Shown here piece after piece: positions 19,956 to 31,900 of a stretch of 64,000 bases of DNA. This DNA comes from Hippasteria phrygiana (lineage: Eukaryota > Echinodermata > Asteroidea > Valvatida > Goniasteridae). The DNA lies in assembly GCA_037893225.1 (NCBI GenBank), contig JAZGUH010000185.1:2728001-2792000 (forward strand), in the 5' to 3' direction. Each line of letters opens with the position of its first letter. Position 1 is the first letter of the stretch. Below the pieces are notes generated by a model, which had not been told where the DNA came from, searched no databases, and worked only from the letters and a program-made list of their open reading frames with translations. Position numbers and translations under genes: made by a program.

Positions 19956-22900
19956 CTTGGGAGACGACGACAAAATTAGGACATCTTCAAATCAACTGAT
20001 TCAAAAGACGTACGATCAACAGAAAATTTGAGTCTGGGTGTTCAAATGACCTACGTGTGCAGCCTCCAAATTCAATAGGCTTCTTCGGAGGCCCACAAGC
20101 AGGCGACTTGTTAACCCTAGCTTTACAAACTCCAAGAGCAGGTTGTGTTGGATTTTGACAGGTTGAGGACGCTTCCTAGTAAAAAGGCCTAGGGGGTTGG
20201 GGTTAAGCTTCTTGACAATACATCAAGTCCGACTCCAGTTACCATGACGATATTTTTGTTTTAGCTATGAGCAAGTTCGGGTGCTGCTGATCTAGTCCCT
20301 TTTGTCAATTTTGCGATTTAAATCACGCATGCATGGTCTGTTTTCACTCGAACGCATCTAGTCGATCGACTACGTCAAATCTAGTTTGTGTAGCAACAAA
20401 CAAACTGTAAAGAATGTCGTCTGCTAATTGTTAACAAAGCAAATGTTGGTACGTCATTTTTATTTTCTATTATTTATTTATTTTATTTTCTCTACTTAAC
20501 TTTAGTGCAATAAATAATTCATTATCTTATTGCAAAGAGTTATTATCATTGGACAAAACTAACAATTTCCTGTAAACGTTTGCAAAACTTTCCCAGTGTA
20601 CCTATCCTCCATCTTGAAACCGTGACGTAACTCGCGAGTGACTAGAGAAACCATGGTCCGGGGCTAAGTTGATCCAGTTGGACTAGCTAGTCAAACCACG
20701 CAGCGTTCGAGTGACATCTAGATTGACTATGGTTAAGTCTAGTCACTCTCGTCGCCCAACCGAACTTGCTCTAGATTGGCCTTGACCTTTGACATGAAGC
20801 CCCCAAATTGAATAGGGGGGGGGGGGGGTGTTTCAGTAGCAAGCTAACGTGGACTGACAAGTTATGTTTACATGTGCCTATGCACGCTGTACGCAAGCTT
20901 CACCCTAAACTTCCCACATCATTTTTCCTCCAGGTAACCTGAATCCTCCAATATCCTCTGATTTCAAAGTGTTAAAGCTGCATATAACCTGAATCCTCCA
21001 AAATCCTATTATGGGGACCACTGCATGAATCCTGCAAAAACCTCCAGTTTTTTTTAAGTAAACACCCCAGTAACCTTGATCATTCAAAATCAACCAGCAT
21101 CAGATTGGGCCTGATGACCTGGATCCTCCATTTTCTTCCAGAGGCGAAAATCCCCTTATGCCCTCAATCCTGCAAAATCCTCCAATGCCTCAACTTCCAA
21201 AGACCCTCAATCCTCCAAATTCCTCCATTAGCCACAGAGGATTTTTGGAGGATTTAGGAAGGTCAGGGTTGAAGAATAACCCCATGTGTCAATCCATACG
21301 TATGACTTCCTAGTGTACGCGCCGGAACACAGCAAAATCATCGCTTGGCGCATGATGATGGTGAATTGACCAATAGAAATTCAGATCTCGGCCATGAATA
21401 TGTATGCCGTGTAGTAATTAGCGCTGTGTCCGTCCGGCTCACCTTACGAACGTGGTTCGTCAGAAAATGCTGGGTGGAGAACTTCTTGTCGCACACGGTG
21501 CAGGGGAATGCGTACTCGCTGTGGACCAGCTGATGACGTTCGAGATAATCCTCTTGCTTGAACACTCTACCACAGATGTTACAGCTCAGTTTCTTCTGAG
21601 GGTAGAAGAAAATATCTGCGATTTTACGAACTTTCATACAAAACGACAGAACTAGAGGGGCATTTTTTGCAGAGACACCAGGTGACGAAAGTAACTCAAA
21701 AATTAAAGTGGTTCTCAGACACGTCTGGTTCATCTACGAAGTGCGGTTCTTAGAAGGACCAAGAAGTTCTAAAATAGCTTTGGTTCTTCTCTGAACCACA
21801 CCTGTATTTCTGGTTCATGCGCAAAATTATGTGTGCAAAGGACATTATCACGTGAACCAGTGTGTGAACTGGAACAATGGCAAATAACCTCACACTTCAG
21901 TTTTTGTGAGTTTTTTTTAATTTTTGTTATGGAAGTCACCCAATACAAGGCTAAAGGTTGTCAGCCCTACCACCCTTACGGTTTTCCTGGGTCTAGATCT
22001 AAATCTTCAATATATACCAAAGACATTATCACAATTTTTAGACCTATAGACCCTATACACAGTACTGGGTAAGTCAAAGGCCAAAAAAAGTAGTTCTGCT
22101 TATTAAAGGTTACCCTACCTACCCTATTTTAATGGCCCCGACTCTAATTTTATTTGGGGGAAAATAAAAAAAAAAAAATAAAAAAATAATTTAAATGCTG
22201 TAAATACTACCTTTAAATCTTGACTGCACATAGACACCTACATTTTGTACATTATGATCAGCACAAAAACAAAGTGCAATAAAAAATTCCCTACCTACCT
22301 ACCCTATTTCAAAATGCCATGTAATTGGAAGCAGAACTATTTTTGGGGGGGGCCCAAGAATGTGCGAATGTTAGTGTTACGTATGGGATATTCAGTAACA
22401 CCCCTAAAAGCAATTCAGATTTCAGCATTTCTAATTTCGATGTTGAGCATCTGTAAGAATACCCAGGAGAATTTTAATTAGAACAGAGATTTTTCTCTTT
22501 TTGCCCTTTCCCGACGTAATGTATGAAGCACTGCATACTCAGCGCTCTTAGAGAGCCTGTGTGAAAAAACAAATCACAGGCCCACTCAGGTGGGATTCGA
22601 ACCCACGACCTCTTGCCCACCAGTGCAGACGTCTTTATATGTTAATTTATATGTTAATTTATATGTTATTTTATATGTTATTAGCACTGATGATTTGAGT
22701 AATTAAAAAAAAACATGCTGCGTTACGTATGGGACTGTAAGGGAAACCTTTCCAAGACTTGACCTTCTCTAATGACGTTACAGTTAAACAGGAACTACAA
22801 GGTGTTGCGGTACTCACATTAGTAACCTCTGCAGTGTGCAATATGACGTGCCTGTTGAAGTTGCCTCGCTGGCTGAATGCGCGATCGCAGTGAGGGCACT

Positions 22901-25900
22901 GGTAGGTACGCTGTTCAGCATGGGACTGGATGTGAGCACGCAGACAAGATGACTTGAAGGATTTATTGCATATCTGGATGGGAAAGACAAAATTTGAAGA
23001 TATTATTAAGGCAAACAAAATAAAACTTGTGTTGTTCTTAAATGGGAAAAATCGGGAGCGAGGGTTGGTCGGTCCATTTTCTTTTTTTTTACCGTCCATG
23101 AAAACAATATTACATGTCTTGTAACTCGGAAGTCGGGAGGCAAAAAGTAAGCTTATTTAAAAGTGAGATGACGAAATGCACGATTGTGCCGTCGTAGCTG
23201 TATTTAAAGACAATGATTTTAATAAAACTTGCTCATTTTTTGTGGGAAAAGGTTAGATTTTGAAAATTCCTTAAAAACAAAACAAAACAAAACAAAGCCA
23301 AAACCCCCCCCCCCCCCCCCCCAAAAAAAAAAAAAAGAAACCCAAAAAACGTGAACCGTCTTTTTTTATTTTTAGAGTCGGTTGCGGAGGGCAACACAAC
23401 CATTTTTTTTCTTTTGGCCTTTGGAATCCGAACAAGTTTTTATAGACAAGATGAATGCGGCCATGATAGGGGGCCTACCACACTTGTACAGTAAGCCATG
23501 ATTTGTATGACTGAAAGAATTGATTGCAATCAGTCACACGAGCTTGAGGTTGACAAAAAGGTGGTATGTGGAAGTCCCAAGCAATGGCTGTCCGTGTTTA
23601 CAGACAGGGTCAACAAAGAAGGTCGGTCGGATTCATCCCTAATCACAATGAAAACTGACATCACCTCAGCGGAATCACAGTGAATTGCAAAATAATTCCA
23701 GTAAGATGGCATTTTTTTTATTGGTTGAAATTTTCTGAAAGCTGAACGGATATATCAATATACGGATATATCAATATATTTTCCATCATTTTTAAGAAAT
23801 GGTTTTTTTTAATTTGTTTTTTTTATGGAAGTCACCTGATACAAAGCTAATAAATGAAAGGTTCGCGGAAACACCATGTGGAAATATTTCTCAATTTGAG
23901 AGGTATAAACTTGATGTTCTGGTCAGTATGCTCTGACAGTCTTCAGGAGAATGCCTAAACTCTAAGAAAGTTAACTTTAAGTAACCTTAAGTTGCATCCT
24001 GTGAGGATGCCAAGTCACTGGAATCCTAAAGCAAGCTAGCCTTTAACAGCGCTAAAAGCCACTCTAGGTAATTAAAGGCTACACAACAGAGGTTGTGGGG
24101 GTTGGCCACATTTTACGTTGCCAGCCCCACCGCCCTTACGGTTTTCCTGGGTCCAGATCTAAATAGATGATAAATCTTCAATAGATTCCAAAAGAAATTA
24201 TCCCCATTTTCAGACCTATAGACCCAGGCGGGGTAACTTCCACCGTTGGCGAGACCAACTCAGTTTCCCCTGTAGAAATTGTTAAACAATTTATGGTCTA
24301 CTATGTGCTACTCGAGTCGACTTAAATTCGAGTCAATGACTCAAGTTATTACAAGACAACAATTGCTGCTTCTCCCCACACTCACTTTGCATTTGAGCAT
24401 CCTGCTGTCTTTAGCATGGCGGGCCGCCCGATGCGATCTTAAAGAGTCTGCCCGACGGAACGTCTTCCCGCAGACCTCGCAGACGTGGCTCTTGCGGCCG
24501 GTGTGCAAGGTTGCGTGGGACACAAGTTCCCCAGAGGATTTGAAGACCTTGCCGCAGACGTCACAGCTGTTCAGGGTGTCTAGGGTCATGCCCTTGGGGA
24601 GGGGGATACGGGTGTGACCGGCTACATGGGATGAAAGCTCCTCTGGGCTGAGGAACATCCGTTGGCATGGGGTGCATTCAGAGATGTCAGGGGTTACCGA
24701 TTCGTGGTAGGTCTGGACAAGAAGCCAAAATAAACTGATGTCAATCAACTGTTGCGACACGTGTAAAACCTGGAGATACACCATGTGAATTGAAAGTGAG
24801 ATTTTTGCCGTTCCCCGATGGAGTGTATGAGGCACTCTATGCTCAGTCCTTTCAAAGATCCTGTGGGATAAAACAATTCTTGAACTCACAATCTACTGCT
24901 TACGAGTACAGACGTCTTAACCACTGGATCAACGAGCTTGCCGGGGTCGGCCGGCCAAAGCATACAGTGCTTCATACACTATGTCGGGAATTTACAACAT
25001 CCCTGATGCAAATTCCATCCACACACCATATGAAGTAACTAACTCAAAAAGACAAGTACGGTTCTTAGAAAAAACACGGACGCACAAACTCAACCTTTTG
25101 GTCAGTAGGTCAGTATGAAGCAGAGTTGTTGACTTGACTTGAATCAGACTCGAGTTGCAATTTGTTATGACTTGAGACTTTACTTGACATATTAAAAGAA
25201 CGTGACTTGTGACTCGACTTGACTTGAATAAACTTGACTTGCTGACATTAACACTTCTGTTAAAAAAGACACAAAATGTTGGGTGTACGCACACATCAGT
25301 TGAGCTGGGTGTACAGTGTGCAGAGCCGCAGCGCTGGAGAATCGTCAAGACGACACGCAAGGCTGATTTTGTACAATGCATGCCGTGCATAAACCTATGC
25401 ATTAGTCATTTGTCATTGGAATATTAATTTACTACGTGTGTGCAACTATTGACTTGAGACTTGACTTGAAAAAAATGACTTGGGACTCGACTTGACTTAG
25501 GGGAAAAGTGACTTGGGACTTGACTTGTAACCATTTGACTTGGGACTTGACTTGACTTGAGAAAAAATGACTTAGTTACAACACTGGTATGAAGTAAAAA
25601 GAAATTCTCTAGCTGCACTCTCCACCGTGCCAATGCCAAGGTACACTGCAGTGCAGATTCCAAGAAAAAATTGCTGTTGGATTATATTTAGCAGGCTTCT
25701 CAATTCCGCTTGGTTGGAAATTGTGTTGGGACATATGAAGGAAATTGATGACATTATATATACGTATATTATGATCTACATGTATTCATGAGGAAAGTTT
25801 TGTACAGAAGCCGCACTTGTAATTATGTGACTTGTCAGACAAAAATCAGTACCAAGGACATTTTGTCACTTTTTTTAGTTTTTCATGTGAGCATCCTCGG

Positions 25901-28900
25901 TCCATGGAATAGCTTACTTGCAAATGTTGAATCAGTGGATTCATCTTCATGAAGTGGCACTTGCAGAGTGGACACTGGTGCTTGTCTACCGGTCCGTCTG
26001 CAACCTGTATCAGCTCTCTGCTTCCGTCTTCGTTGGTCGCTACCCGAAGGTGTTGGTACTTGTGCGTGTCAAAATTGAAACGCTTGTGGAACTCCTTCTT
26101 ACAGACGTCACAGGTGTAATGTTTGTCCTGGTGTGTTTTGGCGTGGTGCTTCATGCTGGACAAGCTGGCGAATAACTTCTGGCACTTCTGACACTCAAAC
26201 ATGTCGCACATGCTCGAGGTTTGGTTGTCTGTCTCTACGATGTCTAGGGTGACGGTGCGTCGGCGTGCTGTCAGGCAGTTGTGCCGGATGAGCGTTTCCT
26301 TCCGCCGGTAGACGGCGTCGCAATTCTTGCACTTGAACTCTTTCTTTTGGTGGTTCTTCTTGTGATGGTTGAGGGTTCTCGTGCGCAGGAAGACCGCATT
26401 GCAGATGTTGCAAGTCAGCTTGGCGGACTCCGCGATGCGTAGATCATTCTCAGGGTGGCAAAGCAGAATATGCTCCTGTAAAGTGATCTCAAACCCGGAT
26501 GAATAGTCGCAGTACGAGCACTTAAACGACTTGTCCATGTGCTTCATGGACTGATGGATACCCAAGCCCGACATCGACGTGAATTCCCTCCCACACTTTT
26601 CGCACGTGAACATTTCTCCAGTTTCGACCTGCTCGCCTTGCAGTTTGTGCTCTTCGATGTGCAACAGGTATTTAGACCGATTCCAGAATTTCCGCCGGCA
26701 TACGGAACAGTCGAACGTCTTACTGTGGAAAACAAAGAGGTGATGTTGATAGGACTTAAGGTAGAACAGGTGCTTGTCGCATAAGAGGCACTCATAACTC
26801 CTAGTAGTAGTTTTGTCTTTGGATTCATTATGCATGTTGTTGACGTGCTGAGCAAGTTGTTGGTCAGTGAGACAGACCTTGCTGCAGGCTGGACATTTGA
26901 TTGGGTCTTCATGATGCTCAGTCCTAATGTGCTCTTTTAACTGATCTCCATCCTCAAGAATCAAGGAGCATTCAGAACAAGACCTCCCAATCTCATCCCG
27001 AATACGTTCCTGAATGCTCCTGTACTCATCCTCGGGCAGACGCTTTTCTTTCCGAATTCTCTTCGGAAGCTTAGCAACGCCATTTTCCCTGTTTCTTGAC
27101 CTCCCCAAAGATCTAACATCGTCCGGTCTGCGCTTCGGCACCAACTGGTAGCATTTTCTCCGTGTTTTCTTGAGAACCTTAACTGCTTTCTGGGGCTGCT
27201 TGTCACCCGAATGCAATTGCTCTTGGGCCATAGTTTGCTTAGATTCAATAACGACGTACTTTGCTAAACGACCTTTAGATACAAGTTTCCTTGACGGGGA
27301 TGCTACTGCGTCAACTGAAGAACGATTCCCTGTGGCCTCTTGACTGGTTTTGGCTGTCCCTAGTCCATCTTTGTCTGGAGTTTCTGAATCAACTGTTGAT
27401 GGAACATTGTAGCTTCTCCCATCTCTGAGGGTTTTCTTTGCACATGTCCGTTTCGATGAAGGACTTGCGGTAAATGGACGAGAGGCTCTGGTGTTCTCTT
27501 TTGCTTCGGTCTGCAGTTTCGTGGACAAGGTTGATGCCAGTTGTTTCCGAGTAGTTGATCTTGTTGCTATTCGGCGTTGGGCAGTCTGGGGCATTGAATC
27601 AGCTGATCCATTAAGTATACTCTCCAGCGTTGTGGATACGATCAGCGTATCACAAGTGGGCATCGATGCAGTTGATTCACAATCAGAGGAATCTAGGAGT
27701 GTGTTGCCGTCGCAGCTGGTCTGAACTTGTGTGTCGATATCGTCACCAGGGGCAGATTGTACCGGGACGTGTGTAGAGTCCACTGCAGTCGGTGGATCTG
27801 ATGTTGCAGTCTCGGTTGACATTGCTGAACCATCCCCAGACATTGGGATATCTGCACGAAACGACAGTGCATTCAATTAATCATGTAATCAATGGATTTA
27901 TCAATTAACAGTGACAATACTCGCTTCAAAGACACAGATGGCGTTTGCGCCGTGAACACTCGTTACAGAATTTGAAAGTTCATAGGTACACAATTTTTCC
28001 ATATTCATAATTGTTGATGTTTAATTAAAAAGGCTAACAAACTCCCAATAGTTGAAATTGTAAAATTGTTTGGGATGGCTTTGATTTTTTTGTATGCCAA
28101 AACTACAATTAAACTACCAAATTCTTTAATATTATGAGGTGTATGCCAGAAAAACTCCAAAGTCACATATTTTTCCATGGTTTTCCGAGGGCAGTATTGT
28201 GGAGTCCATGTTTGATGGCAGTCAAAATCAAAGTGTGAAATAAATACTGGCACAAGGTCACATGGATAAAAACATGACCTGTAAGTCCGGTTACTTTTTC
28301 TTTAATCTGATATCTCTCTGCACAAGATCAAGGGAACCAGACTCCCCCTGTATATTTGCATATATGCAACAGAAGTGAAAGAGTTTTACAGTTCACATTT
28401 GCTACACCAAGAAGACACAGAATTGGTAAAAATTACATGCAAATTCTAAAGAAAAATAACCTACTTTCTTAACAAATTACGCTGCGACCATGATACATTT
28501 GACATGTCATTTCGTACCAACTTCAGACATCTGCTGGGTGCAAACTCTTAAGCCTAGTTTCCATATCGCCATTGCGCCATGCGCAGACAGTACGTGGAAC
28601 TGTCGTACACGGAACTGTCGTAAGCGGGACGTGGTGCGACATCTGGAGGGCGCTGCAATCGATGCCTCTAGCTAGCTTATCCAATATGGCGGTGCTCAAC
28701 AAATCAGTTCTATTCGAGTGCAGACTCTTGTGTATTTTGAGTCGCATGTTTTGTAGGAGGCGCCAAATCAAATATAAGCGGAAACATCGGGTACCCTGCA
28801 TGGCATTGTGGGATTGATTCTGTGACGCAACACGACGGAAATGGGTTTCCATTCATCGAAACGATCGGTGGGCAAAAGGTAGGGAAACGCAGACGATCGG

Positions 28901-31900
28901 CAAAGTTGAACTTGGTTCAACTTTGCGAGATAGTGGGTGGCCGCGACGTTTACGGAGGAAATGCTTCCATATGTCTGCGCTGTAGTTTGGGTGCCGTTTG
29001 TGTTGCTCTCTGCGTTTCGTACGTCGATATGGAAACCAGGCTTTACTTGCTCAATTTTGATGAGTTTTGCATTAAAACCCTCCTGTGCACCTGGCCAAAA
29101 TCGACCCAGTTGTTATGTACAGATCAAAACCTATCAAATGACAGATTAAAACACACACAAACTGTGAGAGTTGGTGTTTAGAGTTTTTGATAGGCTGTGA
29201 TAGTTATAAGTATAGGAGGGTTAACTACTTGCTCTTGTGAAGAAAAAAAAAAAGACTACCAAACTGTGAGTACGTACCATTTAACAGTGGCTTTCCCAAT
29301 TGTGCGGCATAGTTTGGCGCATACCAGACACGCAAAATCTCGCCTTCTGGAATGTCCCTGATGACCGTGAAATACAAGGCATCCTTGTACTGGTAGACAA
29401 TTAGATTCTGATTGGCTGTGGTGGTTGCTACGGCAACGAGGGTCATCCAGTTGGAGCGGCGTTCATCTGAAGTGTCCAACTGCACGAATGAGCCATCTTT
29501 CTTGAAGAACTGCAGATTACGAGAAAAGTGGGTGTCTGTGACATTAAAAACACTCCCAAAATATTAACCTTAATTACCTGTCCCAAATCCGCCAAAATCC
29601 AACACCATGGTTGTGTTGTATTTTGATGGGTTTAGGACCGTAGAGCCTTGGCACCATTACTTATTACAGGGAGCTATGATGCCCCCATTTGTCAAAAGAA
29701 TGTGCCATATGTATCCTGCACAGTGTTAGATTTTGAGCACACTTCCCAGAAAAGTGCCACAGGGGTTAGGGTAATTCCCACTGACCTTCAGGGCAAATCT
29801 TTTCTCCTTCCTGTCACGGCCCGCCTCTGGTGCCTCTAAAGGGCCAAACATCGTCCTTCGAGGGATGTTCTCGTTCGCAACAACCTGCCTCAACCCATCT
29901 ATTGTCTGGAGGTCAAGGATCCTTGGGAGCGATGCGACAGCATGAGAGACGGTCGGGGTGTCACCGACGAGGATGGAACCACCCAGATGGTGTGGACAAT
30001 CGGGGCCATGGCACTTCAGGCAATCAATGCACCCTACAACAGACAAGTGATGCAGTCCATCGATGAATATGAAAAAAAGTCTAGGTAGCGTTGTAGATGG
30101 GCATGGTCACCTACCGTAATTTTCGGAATAGGCCGCGGCTTATACGTTGATTCTCATGCTGAAAAATTTCCCTGAGGCTTATACTCCGGGCGGCTTTTAT
30201 ATACGGCAACATTTGAAGAATAAAATCAGTCACAGAAGCCGCGCCTCAGCCCGGGCCACACGTGCAGACGGCGCTCCGGGCCAGGCAGTCATGTTTTCGT
30301 TGGTTGCCGTTTACGTTCGCTTTACTCATGTGTTGGAAATAAAGGAAACCAGTCCAGAGGGACCGAATAGACTTCATGACCGCATAGACCGCAAGTACCG
30401 TTCACACCTCACAAATCGTGTGGTGCGTCCGTTCGTTTTTGTCTGTTTTATCGTTGTGTAATCCATGTTGTTTATTATTTCACTGGTCAATTGGTGACTG
30501 TTGAGCTGAGATGTCATTTTCTTTTTTATTCCCCCACCCCCGTCAAAAAAAAAAGAACAAGAAGAACTGCCGCACGGCCCACCCAGCCAGGACACTCATT
30601 CAGCCCGCCAACATTTGTAATTTCGAGGACTTATGAAAGTGTATTTGTAATGGGCTCCGTGCGCGTCCACATAGCAACCGCAGTACATCGAGGAGTACAT
30701 CGCTGGTATTGCGCACCGCGCTCCTCGTTCATTTGATACTCGTATACCAGTGGGATTGCTTTGTCTATTTGCCGACTCTCGATAATTGCGTTTTCAATAA
30801 GAATATCATAGCGGGAACCAGACACTTAAATTGAAGTCAGGTAAGATGGCGTCGATATTGACCCCACAACTTGCCTTTTCTATCTGCTGAGGGGGTAGTT
30901 GTGCACGGAGCCCATAGTGACACTCGTTCGCGCGCTGCTTACACTTTAGGATTGCATAATTAGTGGAACTATTTACATACTAGCGCTTTAGCATGCAGCA
31001 CGATGACTTTTGTGGTTGGATGCCGGTGCGGCTAATACGCCAACTTTAAATCTTAATTTGCAGATTTTTGCGTGCTGCGGCTTATACTCCGCGCGGCCTA
31101 AATCCCTGAAAATTACGGTACATCATTTGGCAGTTTTCACAAACCTTACAGAGAGACACATAGAAACTGCTGTGGAAGATTTTTTTCCATGGCATAACTC
31201 TCTTGTCAAATCAAATTTAGTTGTTTTCCCTCCACAAACGATTATTTTATGGATAAGAACACAGTGAAAATTTCACAACATAACCTGGCAAAATTAATTG
31301 GTGCAAGGTTTTTAACTTTTTGTGCCACTGCCCTTTGCTTACTTTGCGCACGCAAGTTTAAACTTGCGCAAGGTTCTCAGTTTGCGATCGCCTTTTCGCA
31401 AATTGCAACGCGTGTGTGCAAATTTAAATGGTGCAGTAAAATTTACGTGCTTCAGAAATACCTTGCGCAAGTTTAAACTTGCGCTCAACGGGCATTTTGC
31501 TGAACCTTGCCATAGCATAAGCCCTATTAACTTAGACCTTATCTGCTATCGCACATACCGCTTGGTTGAGACGTAATGCCAATGGTCAAAAGGCATTGTG
31601 CCTGTTTCCTTTCCACAAATAAACAGTCTGAGTAACTTGGACCCTCTATCGCCTTTTTAAACATTTGGATATGATCTGGCGATAGTAGGGTCGAAGGCAA
31701 TAGGGCTGTCCCGAATATACCGAATATTCGAATATTTGATCGTCAACCGAATATTCGAATACCTTTTTGCCGGTTCGAATATTCGAAAATATATATATGC
31801 ACGTACAGATATGACTTTGATGCTATTTTAGTACAAAAGTTACGAAGCTAAGCAACGTCAAATGCCGCATTTTTGTCAAAGGTAACTTTTTGTGGCCAGG

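Noticed and set aside
26195..27248. Several frames overlapping the PRDM15 finger exon
   Set aside because: Shadows of the long finger exon in other phases and on the other strand.
30147..30595. Frames on both strands inside the 1-kb TA-flanked transposon
   Set aside because: No DDE/D residues or helix-turn-helix pattern could be recognised. One minus-strand frame ends in a GT donor but in the wrong phase for PRDM15 exon 2.
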